A stretch of 40,356 nucleotides of DNA from an uncultured Bacteroidota bacterium (GTDB lineage: Bacteria; Bacteroidota; Bacteroidia; Chitinophagales; Chitinophagaceae). The first letter of the stretch is position 1; each line of letters starts with the position of its first letter. The DNA lies in assembly GCA_937928385.1 (NCBI GenBank), contig CALEZD010000125.1, positions 1 to 40,356 of the forward strand, in the 5' to 3' direction. Under the pieces are notes generated by a model. It had not been told where the DNA came from. It ran no database searches and saw nothing but the letters and a program-made list of their open reading frames with translations. Both the position numbers and the translations under genes were made by a program. Shown in pieces: positions 1 through 8,832 of this stretch.

Positions 1-38
1 ATTCCGTGTGTAGCGCCTGTGATGATTGCATTGGGCAT
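1..38 (-). CDS. Short-chain dehydrogenase/reductase, N-terminal fragment
   Basis: Only the first 12 codons and part of a 13th lie in the window. Read on the minus strand from an ATG at 36-38 they give MPNAIITGATHG followed by a codon beginning AT, which fits the start of an SDR Rossmann fold (TGxxxGIG dinucleotide-binding motif right after beta-strand 1). The gene diverges from the ATP-PPase at 140. The substrate cannot be inferred. The plus-strand frame over 1-111 is also open, but its translation resembles nothing I know. The call rests on one short motif, so it is moderate. Confidence 0.6.
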   Translation of the reverse strand, partial: MPNAIITGATHG

Positions 39-139
39 ATTTATACGTATTTACCGGGCTGCACAAGTTATTGTATTTAGCAGCAAATGCATAATGATAA
101 ATTATTGGTGGTAATAGACAATTTCATTTCATTTGCGGC

Positions 140-838
140 ATGGATACTGTATTAAACTGGAGCTCAGGCAAAGACGCAGCACTGGCATATTACTTGTTGA
201 GCCGGGGCGGACAATATAATGTAAGGGCATTGCTGACCACTATCAATGCTGAAAATGAAAGAATCGTCATGCATGGGGTCAGGGAAGAGTTGCTGGATAT
301 GCAGGCAGAAAGAATAAACTTACCCCTGAAAAAAATACACCTGCCACCATCACCTGACCATGAATTGTATAACGCTGCCATGCAAATAGCGATGGATGAA
401 TTGAAAGCTGAAGGAATAGCACATTCCGCATTTGGTGATATCCACCTGGAAGACCTGAGGCAATACAGGGAAAACCAACTGAAACAAGCAGGTTTTGAGG
501 CTGTTTTTCCGTTATGGGGCAAAAACACAGGGGAATTGGTTCGTATGGTTGAGGACAGTGGTATTGAAGCTGTTATTGTTTGTGTGAACGAAAAATACCT
601 GGGTAAGGAATACCTGGGCAGGAAAATTGGCGCTGAACTGCTGGCTGATTTGCCGGATGGAGTAGACCCATGTGGTGAATATGGTGAATTTCACACTTAT
701 GTATATAACGCACCTTATTTCTCAAGCCCGGTAGCTTGGAAGAGTGGGGAAGTAGTGCGTAAAGTATATACTGCTGATAAAGACAACCAGGCGTGGGATA
801 AAGGCTTCTGGTTTATGGATGTATTGCCTGTTGATTAA
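140..838 (+). CDS. Diphthine--ammonia ligase-like ATP-PPase (adenine nucleotide alpha hydrolase)
   Basis: 232 residues. The N-terminus has a PP-loop of the N-type ATP pyrophosphatase fold, LNWSSGKDAALAYY (SGKD at residues 9-12), expected to bind ATP. Residues near 180 read CGEYGEFHTYVYNAPYF, matching the GExGEf/yHT signature of the Dph6/YjiA-like ATP-binding family. Eukaryotic Dph6 amidates diphthine on EF2, but bacteria lack diphthamide, so the bacterial substrate is unknown; the enzyme probably activates a carboxylate or amide by adenylation. Length is normal for the bacterial family. The ATG at 140 puts the PP-loop at the usual distance from the start. It is a cytoplasmic, apparently monocistronic gene, divergent from the SDR and 79 bases before the next coding start. 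Family is confident, reaction is not. Confidence 0.85.
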   Translation: MDTVLNWSSGKDAALAYYLLSRGGQYNVRALLTTINAENERIVMHGVREELLDMQAERINLPLKKIHLPPSPDHELYNAAMQIAMDELKAEGIAHSAFGDIHLEDLRQYRENQLKQAGFEAVFPLWGKNTGELVRMVEDSGIEAVIVCVNEKYLGKEYLGRKIGAELLADLPDGVDPCGEYGEFHTYVYNAPYFSSPVAWKSGEVVRKVYTADKDNQAWDKGFWFMDVLPVD

Positions 839-885
839 CTAACATTCAGTTTACAGGTTTTTTCATAGCAGTGGTTTTCTTTTTT

Positions 886-893
886 TAACTTTG
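886..893 (+). promoter_or_regulatory. Bacteroidota -7 element for the DUF3467-guaA operon
   Basis: TAACTTTG matches the Bacteroidota consensus TAnnTTTG exactly and lies 25 bases before the DUF3467 start codon, so transcription would begin near 900. I see no clear TTTG at -33. Inferred from consensus only. Confidence 0.5.
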
Positions 894-917
894 CTGCTTC
901 ATTTAATATTTAACAAG

Positions 918-1232
918 ATGCAAGAAGGACAACCGCAGGAACAGCAACTGAATATTGAGCTTACAGAAGAAATGTCTGACGGGGTTTACTCCAACCTGGT
1001 GATAATAACCCATTCGTTTGCGGAATTTGTATTCGATTTTGTGAATGTAATGCCGAATGTGCCTAAAGCTAAGGTGAAGTCGAGGGTGGTGATGACACCG
1101 CAACACGCCAAAAGGCTGATGCGCGCCCTGGTAGAAAATGTCAAGAGGTTCGAGGCGCAGAATGGTGTAATCCAGGAGCAGGAGCAGGTAAATGTCCCCT
1201 TTAACTTTGGCGGCACTACCGGTGAAGCATAA
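918..1232 (+). CDS. DUF3467 family protein
   Basis: 104 residues from the ATG at 918 (an in-frame TTG at 891 lies inside the predicted -7 promoter element and is rejected). The sequence carries the DUF3467 core: EMSDGVYSNLVIITHSFAEF, then a DFVNVMPN segment and TPQHAKRLMRAL. This small cytoplasmic family is widespread in Bacteroidota and other bacteria and has no assigned activity. It precedes guaA by 21 bases and probably shares its transcript. The short acidic N-terminus and Gln-rich ends are typical low-complexity flanks. Family assignment is strong; function is unknown. Confidence 0.85.
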   Translation: MQEGQPQEQQLNIELTEEMSDGVYSNLVIITHSFAEFVFDFVNVMPNVPKAKVKSRVVMTPQHAKRLMRALVENVKRFEAQNGVIQEQEQVNVPFNFGGTTGEA

Positions 1233-1253
1233 TATTTTTATAGAATATTTTAC

Positions 1254-2792
1254 ATGAACGAGAAGATTCTGATACTTGATTTTGGTTCTCAGTACACCCA
1301 ACTAATAGCCAGGAGCGTACGTGAACTGAATATATATTGTGAAATACAGCCCTGTACCAAACCTATTGAGTACACGGAACAATTGAAAGGTGTTATCCTA
1401 TCCGGCAGCCCGTTTTCTGTTAATGATCCACAGGCCCCCAAGCCGGATATCAAAGCTATAGCTGACAAACTACCCGTATTAGCTATATGCTACGGTGCCC
1501 AGTTGCTGGCACAGCAAGCCGGCGGAACGGTAGGCAAGTCTACACATAGAGAATATGGCCGTGCTCATCTTAAAGAATTGGTTGACAATTCATTACTTGC
1601 TACTATATCAAGTGGTTCTCAAGTATGGATGAGCCATAGTGATACAATAAAAGAACTACCTGAGGGTTTCAATATCATTGCCCGTACCGAGAGTATACCT
1701 GTTGCAGCTTTTACCTCAGCAGAGGGGTATGCGAAAAATACGGTGTATGCTATACAGTTTCACCCCGAGGTGACACATAGCACAGACGGCAGGCAGCTGC
1801 TGAAGAATTTTACCGTAGATATTTGCGGTTGTAGCCGCGACTGGACACCAGCCGCTTTTATACAGGAAACTGTAGAGCGCATACGCCAGCAGGTAGGCAA
1901 TGGCAAGGTGGTGATGGCACTGAGCGGTGGTGTAGATTCAACTGTGGCAGCCACGCTGATACACAAGGCCGTGGGCGAAAACCTTTACTGCATTTTTGTA
2001 GATAACGGATTGTTGCGCAAGGGTGAGTTTGAGCAGGTGCTGGAGGGGTACAAACACCTGGGGCTGAATACCAAGGGGATAAATGCCCGCAAGCGTTTTT
2101 ACGATGCCCTGGCAGGTGTTAGCGACCCGGAGCGTAAACGAAAAATAATTGGTGGCTTGTTCATAGATGTATTTCATGATGAGGCTACGCATATACAGGA
2201 TGTCCACTTTTTGGGGCAAGGCACTATATACCCTGACGTTATTGAATCCGTTTCTGTAAACGGCCCGTCTGTAACCATCAAGTCGCACCATAACGTAGGT
2301 GGCCTGCCCGAAAAGATGCACATGGAGCTGGTAGAACCTTTGCGCCTGTTGTTTAAAGACGAGGTGCGCAGGATAGGCAGGGAGATGGGCATAGATGATG
2401 TGTTCCTGCAAAGACACCCGTTCCCCGGTCCTGGTTTAGGTATCCGCATATTGGGCGAGGTAACCGAAGAAAAAGCTACTATGCTCCAGGAAGCTGATGC
2501 CATTTACATACAACTGATGCGCGACTATGGCCTGTATAACGAAATCTGGCAGGCAGGAGCTATCCTGTTGCCCGTGCAGAGTGTGGGCGTGATGGGCGAT
2601 GAGCGTACTTATGAATTCACAGTAGCATTACGTGCTGTAACATCGGTAGATGGCATGACGGCAGACTGGGCGCACCTGCCTTACGACTTCCTGGCCAAAG
2701 TGTCGAATGACATCATCAACAGGGTAAAAGGAATCAACAGGGTGGTGTACGACATCAGTTCGAAACCGCCTGCAACAATAGAATGGGAGTAG
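1254..2792 (+). CDS. guaA: GMP synthase (glutamine-hydrolysing)
   Basis: Converts XMP, ATP and glutamine to GMP in the cytoplasm, the last step of de novo guanine nucleotide synthesis. 512 residues, the usual length. The N-terminal class I glutamine amidotransferase has nucleophile Cys79 in LAICYGAQ and His170/Glu172 in QFHPEVTHS. The ATP-pyrophosphatase domain has the P-loop ALSGGVDST at 222-230. The C-terminal GMP-synthase dimerisation domain ends in the canonical VVYDISSKPPATIEWE. The start ATG is 21 bases after the DUF3467 stop, suggesting one transcript. Nothing unusual is missing. Confidence 0.98.
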   Translation: MNEKILILDFGSQYTQLIARSVRELNIYCEIQPCTKPIEYTEQLKGVILSGSPFSVNDPQAPKPDIKAIADKLPVLAICYGAQLLAQQAGGTVGKSTHREYGRAHLKELVDNSLLATISSGSQVWMSHSDTIKELPEGFNIIARTESIPVAAFTSAEGYAKNTVYAIQFHPEVTHSTDGRQLLKNFTVDICGCSRDWTPAAFIQETVERIRQQVGNGKVVMALSGGVDSTVAATLIHKAVGENLYCIFVDNGLLRKGEFEQVLEGYKHLGLNTKGINARKRFYDALAGVSDPERKRKIIGGLFIDVFHDEATHIQDVHFLGQGTIYPDVIESVSVNGPSVTIKSHHNVGGLPEKMHMELVEPLRLLFKDEVRRIGREMGIDDVFLQRHPFPGPGLGIRILGEVTEEKATMLQEADAIYIQLMRDYGLYNEIWQAGAILLPVQSVGVMGDERTYEFTVALRAVTSVDGMTADWAHLPYDFLAKVSNDIINRVKGINRVVYDISSKPPATIEWE

Positions 2793-2809
2793 TTGTTATA
2801 ATAAGCCTT

Positions 2810-4114
2810 ATGAAAAGAACCGCCCGGGCTATAATTTTTGGTGTCTTATTACTTTCCTGCTTTGCCACCGATGCAGATGCGCAAAGCCGCAGGGAGAAGC
2901 GCCGCCAGAAAAAGCAGGAAGAACAGAGACGGGAAAAGGCTGCACTGCAGCGGGATTTGACACGTAAGCCTGCGCCTGCTCCCAAACCTCAGCCTCCTAA
3001 AAAAGATTTCAATTATCCTGAATCAGATGTCAAAAGCAGGTACAGGATAGACCTGCTGGCTACATTTTACCTGCCAGAGCTGGTGCAGGATGGCAAAGTG
3101 GCCAAAGGGAAACTGCCCGATAAGGTAGTGCCCTCTCTTAAATTTTATGAAGGGATGGTAATAGCGTCTGATACGCTAAAGAAACTGGGCTACGAATTAG
3201 ATGTTTTTGTGTATGATGTGACAGATGAGTTGGAGTCTACCGCGACATTGGTAAATACCGATGCTTTTAAGGGCTCTGACCTGATTATCGGCAACATTTC
3301 TTCTTCTGATTTCGCCTTAGTTGCTAACTATGCCAGAAAAAACCATGTCAACTTCGTATCTGCATTATCGCCTTCCAACCAGGGGGTAGAACATAACCCC
3401 TATTTCATCATGCTGCAGCCAACGTTAGAAACGCACTGCGCAACAGTAGAGGAATCGATAGTAAGGAAGAACGGCAACGTAACCCCGCTCCTGTTCTATC
3501 GCGATAAAGTACAGGTAGACAATACCGCGTTGGCTAATTTTACCAATAACGGCGTACTGGAATATCATAAAATACCCTGTGACGAGATGCCGACGAAGGA
3601 GCAGATACAGCCTTTCCTGGTAAAAGACAGGAAGAATGTAGCGCTTATGCCCATCATCAGCGACAAGTACGCTGATGGAATCATAAGAAAGCTGTACGAG
3701 TGGTTCCCTGAATATGATTTTGAAGTGTGGGGTATGCCCTCATGGGATAATATGCCTGCGCTGAAAAGGCCCGATGCATTTCCTAATACAGTTATCTATT
3801 TTACTTCGCCCTTTTACTTCGACCCCACTACAGCTTCCGGGCAGGCCGTGGTTAGCGCATATAAACGCAAATACGGTGGCCAGCCTGATAATATGGTATA
3901 CCGTGGTTATGAAACGATGTTCTGGTATGCATACCTGCTGAAGAAGTATGGCACTGTATTCAACCATCAGCTATGGGATAATGGTGGCGCTCCATTTACA
4001 CGTTATAATATAAAACCCGTTAAAGGCGCTGATGAAAAACTTCAGTATTACGAAAATAAAAACCTTTACCTATATCGCTACCATAGTGGTTCCTACATGG
4101 TAGAGCATCAATAG
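2810..4114 (+). CDS. Periplasmic-binding-fold receptor-like protein (type 1 ABC substrate-binding family)
   Basis: 434 residues from the ATG at 2810, which gives a clean signal peptide (MKRTARAIIFGVLLLSCFAT, predicted cleavage after ADA). An earlier in-frame ATG at 2783 overlaps the end of guaA and spoils the signal peptide. After cleavage comes a highly basic, Gln/Pro-rich linker (residues 26-65), then a two-lobed fold resembling branched-chain amino-acid receptors: YRIDLLATFYLPEL, SLKFYEGMVIASDTLKKLGYELDVFVYDV, a SDLIIGNISSSDFALV stretch, and a C-terminal YRGYETMFWYAYLLKKYG helix. Bacteroidota often encode such proteins, sometimes with LysM domains, without ABC permeases nearby, and none is seen here. 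Ligand unknown. It converges on the next gene with only 5 bases between stops. Confidence 0.7.
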   Translation: MKRTARAIIFGVLLLSCFATDADAQSRREKRRQKKQEEQRREKAALQRDLTRKPAPAPKPQPPKKDFNYPESDVKSRYRIDLLATFYLPELVQDGKVAKGKLPDKVVPSLKFYEGMVIASDTLKKLGYELDVFVYDVTDELESTATLVNTDAFKGSDLIIGNISSSDFALVANYARKNHVNFVSALSPSNQGVEHNPYFIMLQPTLETHCATVEESIVRKNGNVTPLLFYRDKVQVDNTALANFTNNGVLEYHKIPCDEMPTKEQIQPFLVKDRKNVALMPIISDKYADGIIRKLYEWFPEYDFEVWGMPSWDNMPALKRPDAFPNTVIYFTSPFYFDPTTASGQAVVSAYKRKYGGQPDNMVYRGYETMFWYAYLLKKYGTVFNHQLWDNGGAPFTRYNIKPVKGADEKLQYYENKNLYLYRYHSGSYMVEHQ

Positions 4115-4119
4115 AAATA

Positions 4120-5289
4120 TTATTGGTCGCGGGCTGCTTTGTCTAAGTTGCTAACAGGTAGCTCCTGTATGTTAGTCCTTGAATTGCCGCCTTTCCCTCC
4201 CGACTTGGGGAACTTCGCCAACCTGGCTTTGCGCATATAATATAGTATTCCGAAAAGGCTGAGAGACATACCCAGTATGCAGAGGATAGCAATATTAGGG
4301 TTGTAGTCCTGTGTTACAAGCGATACTGTTATGATAAGGATATTGGCTATGACCAGTATAGTTACAGCTTCGCTATGAGTAAAGCCCATGTCCAGCAGGT
4401 AGTGGTGCAGATGCGTCCTGTCTGCCTTAAATGGTGAAACACCTTTCATCAGGCGTGTAGTGAATACCCTGAACGTATCGAATACCGGCACAAACAGGAA
4501 GGAGAGGCCAATCACTAAAGCCCCTGCCTGTGAGTGTATGAAAGCAGCGTAAGGTTTGTAGGCATTAAATGAATTGACAGACATAATGCACAACAGTGAT
4601 ATGACAAACCCAATCAGCAGAGAACCTGTATCACCCATGAAAATTTTTGCCGGTGAAATATTGTACTTAAGAAAGCCGACAATACCGCCTAATAAACAGA
4701 ATGAAAGACAGGCTGCCCCCGGGTGGCCGAACCCTGCCAAGGTAACTCCCAGTGTAAGCGTAGATAGTACAGCTATAGACCCCGCCAGGCCATCTATACC
4801 ATCTATCAGGTTGTAGGCATTGGTTACGAATATGATACCCACTATACTGAATATTACACTCCACCAGTAAGGTAGCTCGCCATACACGCCCAGTACACCA
4901 TGCAATGATGTGAGGCGTATGTCTGCCAGGCACACTACTATAAAAGCAGCCACAAACTGTGTAAAGAATTTTTTTGGCGGGCTGAGCGAAATAAGGTCAT
5001 CAGCTATACCCACCAGGAAGAGGAGTAATGAAGAAGCAATAATGTAATTCCACTTTTCAAATGCCACCGGCGATATAAATAGTGATGCTGTGGTGATAAA
5101 GCCAAAGAATATACCGATACCCCCCAGGTTGGGTATCACCCTCAGGTGTATTTTCCTTTCGTTATCGGGGGTGTCGTACAGCTTCTTTTTGGTAGCCACC
5201 AGTATTATCTGGGGTATAGAGATGAGGCTGATAATCAGCGCACTGACGAAACAAAGAAAATATAAGAGATGTGATGGTAGCTGAATCAT
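4120..5289 (-). CDS. WecA/TagO-type undecaprenyl-phosphate GlcNAc-1-phosphate transferase (MraY family)
   Basis: 389 residues, polytopic (about ten membrane segments). It would transfer a sugar-1-phosphate from a UDP-sugar to undecaprenyl phosphate, starting a surface polysaccharide. Family motifs appear in order: PDNERKIHLRVIPNLGG (41-57), the Asp pair GIADD (D97/D98), TNAYNLIDGIDGLAGS (156-171, with the catalytic-site Asn and Asps), FMGDTGSLLIGF (218-229), and the DRTHLHHYLLDMG loop near 295 that separates the WecA/TagO branch from MraY. The epimerase homologue 121 bases upstream and the O-antigen-ligase-like gene beyond meaB support a role in glycan export. The UDP-sugar used cannot be read from sequence. 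Confidence 0.9.
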   Translation of the reverse strand: MIQLPSHLLYFLCFVSALIISLISIPQIILVATKKKLYDTPDNERKIHLRVIPNLGGIGIFFGFITTASLFISPVAFEKWNYIIASSLLLFLVGIADDLISLSPPKKFFTQFVAAFIVVCLADIRLTSLHGVLGVYGELPYWWSVIFSIVGIIFVTNAYNLIDGIDGLAGSIAVLSTLTLGVTLAGFGHPGAACLSFCLLGGIVGFLKYNISPAKIFMGDTGSLLIGFVISLLCIMSVNSFNAYKPYAAFIHSQAGALVIGLSFLFVPVFDTFRVFTTRLMKGVSPFKADRTHLHHYLLDMGFTHSEAVTILVIANILIITVSLVTQDYNPNIAILCILGMSLSLFGILYYMRKARLAKFPKSGGKGGNSRTNIQELPVSNLDKAARDQ

Positions 5290-5410
5290 ATCAATATGAT
5301 GATATGCAATATTTTTACAGGTAAAGTTATGTTTTTATACCCGGCATTTATAATTGTGAAGGTTATTTGGCTGTTAATGAGCCATGTTCTTTTCAACTGA
5401 ATGTGGATAA

Positions 5411-6502
5411 CTAAACAAGTTTTTTCAATACGTTTAATATCCTTGTAGCGGCTTTACCATCCCACAAGTAGGGGATACGGCCTTTCTTCCATTCTCCGGC
5501 AAACAGTTTTTGAAAGGCTTGTTCCAGCGCTTCGGGCTGCAGGCCGGTTATTTCATTGAAACCTGTTGTATAAGTGTCAGGCCGGGCTACTGTCTTGAAT
5601 AAGGTAATACAAGGTGTTTGCATTACGGTGGTTTCATCCTGCAGGTTTTCAGTGTCGGTAACCACAACTTTTGCGTAACGGGACAGGTAGTATAACGTGG
5701 AGATACCAGGCTGTTCTATAACATGCAGGTTGCGCGCTTTAATGCCAATGGCCTTGAGGGTGCCTTCGGAGGTTGTGTTGGCAGGCATGATAACCAGCAG
5801 ATTTCTTGACAGCCTGATAATATTCAGCAATAATGATTTAAGCCTGGCACCGCTTCTTGTTAGCGACGGATGTTCCAGGTTCAGCAAAATATACTTACGC
5901 TGTTGCAACTGCAGGGTATTCCATATTTCAGGCTCTGGCATTGTTTCTATCTCCTTGTTCAGAAAATCGCCGATAGGGTTGCCTGTAAAGAAAATAAACT
6001 CATCCGGCACGCCTTCAATACGCAGGTTTTCTGCTGATGATTGTGCTATGGGGAAATGATAGTCTGTTATCGCGTCAATTACTTTACGGTTCACCTCATC
6101 TGGGGCATTGCGGTTATTACTCCGCATACCTGAGCCTATATGGGCAATTTTTAAGCCATGAATTTTTGAGGCTGCTAATGCACAGGCCATAGTGCCCGTA
6201 CTGTGGCCGAACAACAGTACTATATCCGGTTTGGTCGATTTTAATACCTGCTCGTACCGTACCAGTGTAGTAGCAGTGAGCAGGGTATTGTCTTTTTCCG
6301 CCACCTCCAGGAAAATGTTAGGGCGTGGGATGCCAAAAAATGATAGTTCCTCGTCTATTGATTGAAATTCTGCTGAACTTCCTGTGAAGATAACCCTGTA
6401 ACCAACATCTCTGCCTGCATCCTGTTCGAGCTGCACCGATTCAAGTACCGGTGCTATTACATAAAAATCAAGCTTGGAGCCTGCAACAAAATCAACCAGC
6501 AT
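5411..6502 (-). CDS. UDP-N-acetylglucosamine 2-epimerase family protein, catalytic residues divergent
   Basis: 363 residues from the ATG at 6502; a TTG at 6523 would add seven residues ahead of the conserved first strand. The fold is WecB-like (GT-B): MLVDFVAGSKLDFYVIAPVL at the N-terminus, a central GNPIGDF block, and a C-terminal WDGKAATRILNVLKK tail. By alignment with E. coli WecB as I recall it, three of four catalytic residues differ: Asp95 becomes His100 (FGHSTGT for HGDTTTT), Glu117 becomes Gly123 (IGSGMRS for VEAGLRT) and Glu131 becomes Asp135 (PDEVNR). His213 seems kept as His211. The SDSGG nucleotide-binding loop reads TDTENLQDE. It may therefore not be a standard epimerase. It lies upstream of the WecA-like gene on the same strand. 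Confidence 0.75.
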   Translation of the reverse strand: MLVDFVAGSKLDFYVIAPVLESVQLEQDAGRDVGYRVIFTGSSAEFQSIDEELSFFGIPRPNIFLEVAEKDNTLLTATTLVRYEQVLKSTKPDIVLLFGHSTGTMACALAASKIHGLKIAHIGSGMRSNNRNAPDEVNRKVIDAITDYHFPIAQSSAENLRIEGVPDEFIFFTGNPIGDFLNKEIETMPEPEIWNTLQLQQRKYILLNLEHPSLTRSGARLKSLLLNIIRLSRNLLVIMPANTTSEGTLKAIGIKARNLHVIEQPGISTLYYLSRYAKVVVTDTENLQDETTVMQTPCITLFKTVARPDTYTTGFNEITGLQPEALEQAFQKLFAGEWKKGRIPYLWDGKAATRILNVLKKLV

Positions 6503-6551
6503 ATAATCTCTTACTCTTGGCAATCAGCTGTTATAATACACTAATGACCCT

Positions 6552-6559
6552 CAAATGTA
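6552..6559 (-). promoter_or_regulatory. Possible -7 element for the epimerase homologue
   Basis: The minus strand reads TACATTTG here, an exact TAnnTTTG match. It lies 49 bases before the ATG at 6502. No TTTG at the expected -33 distance was found, so this is a consensus-only call. Confidence 0.4.
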
Positions 6560-6620
6560 AATATAGCAAAAAAGCTTTCCGCATTTAGGCAGTCGTATGG
6601 TTATCCACGAATGTTAATAT

Positions 6621-7550
6621 CTAATTTGCATTTGCAGATGCCAGTAACTCTTTAGTAAAGGCATAGAGGTTAAAACCTGGTTGAAACAGTTTGTCTGACA
6701 GTGCTTTTTTTAGCATGAATTTGTCAAAACTCTTCATGCGTTCGGCCTGCAATAGTTGCCAACATTTTTCAGTGGCCAATTGCAGCTTATGCTCATTGTG
6801 GATGTCTGCCTGTGCGAAAAAAGCATCAATAACAGTGGCCAGTTCCGGTATTCCTTTGCTTTCTGTAGCAATTGTTTTTATTACCGGCACTTCCAATCCC
6901 CGCCCGGCCTTTTCGTGTACCATTATTTTCAGGTTGGCGTACATAGTATCAGCGGCATCGCGGTCTGCTTTATTGATGACGAATATATCCGCTATTTCCA
7001 TAATGCCTGCTTTCAGGGTCTGCACTTCGTCACCTGCTTCGGGTACTACGGTTACTATAGTGCAATCAGCCAATCCTGCTATTTCTACCTCACTTTGCCC
7101 CACACCCACTGTTTCTACCAGTATTATGTCAAATGGCGCCTGCTTTACAATATCAGTTATTTCAATGATTTTATGATTAAGCCCGCCCAATGCACCCCTG
7201 CTGGCCAGCGACCTGATGAAAATATTGGGGTTATTGTAAAAATCACTCATTCGTATACGGTCGCCCAGCAGTGCGCCGTAGTTGAAAGGTGAAGAAGGGT
7301 CGACAGCAATGACTGCTATTTTTTTATGTTCATTTACCCAGTGCCGCAGCAATGCATTGACCAATGTGCTTTTGCCGGCACCCGGCGGACCTGTTATACC
7401 TATTATTTTTCCACTACTGTTGGTAGTTATGCTTAACAGTAATTCTTCATATCCGGGTAGTGAATTTTCTACAATAGTAATAGCCCTTGCCAGCGATTTG
7501 TAATCGCCGGTTTGTATGTCTGATAAAAGTTGTGTTATCTTGCCTGGCAC
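6621..7550 (-). CDS. meaB: Methylmalonyl-CoA mutase-associated GTPase MeaB
   Basis: 309 residues, G3E-type P-loop GTPase. Walker A is GPPGAGKS (54-61); ETVGVGQSEVE is switch/Walker B; NKAD is the guanine-specificity motif; VDPSSPFNYGALLGDRIRM and RSLASRGALGGL are typical of MeaB/ArgK. MeaB guards the loading and repair of adenosylcobalamin in methylmalonyl-CoA mutase. No mutase gene lies in the window, so the partner must be elsewhere. The start is the GTG at 7550: an in-frame stop occurs eight codons upstream and no ATG lies between. The C-terminal dimerisation region is slightly short compared with the family's usual 320-330 residues. Divergent from the next gene, with 40 bases between. Confidence 0.93.
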   Translation of the reverse strand: MPGKITQLLSDIQTGDYKSLARAITIVENSLPGYEELLLSITTNSSGKIIGITGPPGAGKSTLVNALLRHWVNEHKKIAVIAVDPSSPFNYGALLGDRIRMSDFYNNPNIFIRSLASRGALGGLNHKIIEITDIVKQAPFDIILVETVGVGQSEVEIAGLADCTIVTVVPEAGDEVQTLKAGIMEIADIFVINKADRDAADTMYANLKIMVHEKAGRGLEVPVIKTIATESKGIPELATVIDAFFAQADIHNEHKLQLATEKCWQLLQAERMKSFDKFMLKKALSDKLFQPGFNLYAFTKELLASANAN

Positions 7551-7590
7551 TAAAATGAATTTACAACCGTTTTAGGTATATATCGCAATC

Positions 7591-8832
7591 GTGGGCAAAA
7601 ATATACTTCTGAACTATAAAGCAGAAACAAAAACAAATGTAGCTATTGCTTGCGCACTGGCCATGTTGGCTGGTTTCTTATTATCCAGGGTGCTTTTGTC
7701 TGCCGCCACTATAGCGTTTGGCATCAACGCATTGCTGGGTGTACACCCGCGTGAGTGGCTGAAAAATAAATGGTGGCTGCTGGGCGTAGCATGGGTGGGG
7801 ATATATCTGCTTTCCGGCTTGTGGAGCGAAGGCTTCAGGCAGTGGAGCTATCCTGTATCTGTAAAGTTGCCGGTGTTGTTACTACCGCTGGCCTTTGGCT
7901 TGTTACCCCGGTTCAGTGCGCAACAACTTACCGTATTTACCATAGGGGGCGCATTACTGTTTTTAGGCAGCATGGGTTATAGCTTGTACTTCCTGGCCAC
8001 AGACCCTGATTATTATATTGAACAATACAGTTTTTCAAAAGTATTGCCTACACTGGCCGGCCATGATTATATCCGCTATAGTTTATCTATCGCATTGTTT
8101 ATTATCTGGTGTTTTTATATACGCCGGAGTTTAACCGGAAAATGGGCAAAGTGGTTGGTTGCCTTTACTATCATTGTATTATGTTTACATATACATATTG
8201 TAGCCGTAAAAACGGGCTTGCTGGTATTGTACCTGTTTTTCTTCTGCCAGGCTATATACATAGCTTTTAGCCGAAAGCTTATAATTGGGTTAGGTATTAT
8301 TGCTATTATGGCTGTCACTGCCATCAGCGCTTATAAGTATGTACCCACCTTTGAGCAAAAAGTAAACTATTTCCGCTATTCGTGGAAGGTATTTGAGCAT
8401 GGAAATTTCGATAGTGATTACAGCGATATCGGCAGGCTTATTTCTTATGACATTACATTGAAATTACTACCTGATTACCTGGCAGCAGGTACGGGTATAG
8501 GCGATCTGCACGATGTAATGAAAGAAGGTTACCGGAAATGGTATCCTAAAGTGCCGGAGTTTCAGCAGTTGAAACCGCATAACCAGTTTTTGATTGTAGC
8601 ACTGGGTTGTGGTATCCCGGCATTGCTTATTTTCCTTGCATGGGTATTATATCCACTGCGCTGGGTGCGCAACAACAGGCATGGCTTTTTTGTATTCACC
8701 ATCTGGCTGGTCATGTTGGTGCCGCTTATGGTGGAGCCTTTCCTGGAGTTACAATTCGGAGTCTACGTATATTTGTTCTTCATGTTGTGGATGGTCCACA
8801 ATGCAAAATCAAATACAGAAGTAGTGCAATGA
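7591..8832 (+). CDS. O-antigen ligase / polymerase-like membrane protein
   Basis: 413 residues with ten or more hydrophobic segments. The arrangement matches the Wzy_C/WaaL domain: a long non-cytoplasmic loop near residues 255-335 containing DIGRLISYDITLKLLPDYLAAGTGIGD, followed by the characteristic KPHNQFLIVALGCGIPALL (HNxxL...GI motif). These proteins join or polymerise lipid-linked glycans at the outer face of the inner membrane; WaaL and Wzy cannot be told apart here. The GTG at 7591 is the apparent start. The WecA-like gene across meaB may supply the same pathway. The stop overlaps the start of the next gene (ATGA), so the two are translationally coupled. Confidence 0.8.
   Translation: MGKNILLNYKAETKTNVAIACALAMLAGFLLSRVLLSAATIAFGINALLGVHPREWLKNKWWLLGVAWVGIYLLSGLWSEGFRQWSYPVSVKLPVLLLPLAFGLLPRFSAQQLTVFTIGGALLFLGSMGYSLYFLATDPDYYIEQYSFSKVLPTLAGHDYIRYSLSIALFIIWCFYIRRSLTGKWAKWLVAFTIIVLCLHIHIVAVKTGLLVLYLFFFCQAIYIAFSRKLIIGLGIIAIMAVTAISAYKYVPTFEQKVNYFRYSWKVFEHGNFDSDYSDIGRLISYDITLKLLPDYLAAGTGIGDLHDVMKEGYRKWYPKVPEFQQLKPHNQFLIVALGCGIPALLIFLAWVLYPLRWVRNNRHGFFVFTIWLVMLVPLMVEPFLELQFGVYVYLFFMLWMVHNAKSNTEVVQ

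Noticed and set aside
6756..7292. 178-codon open frame antisense to meaB
   Set aside because: Cys/Tyr/Phe-rich translation typical of a shadow frame; meaB motifs on the other strand are unambiguous.
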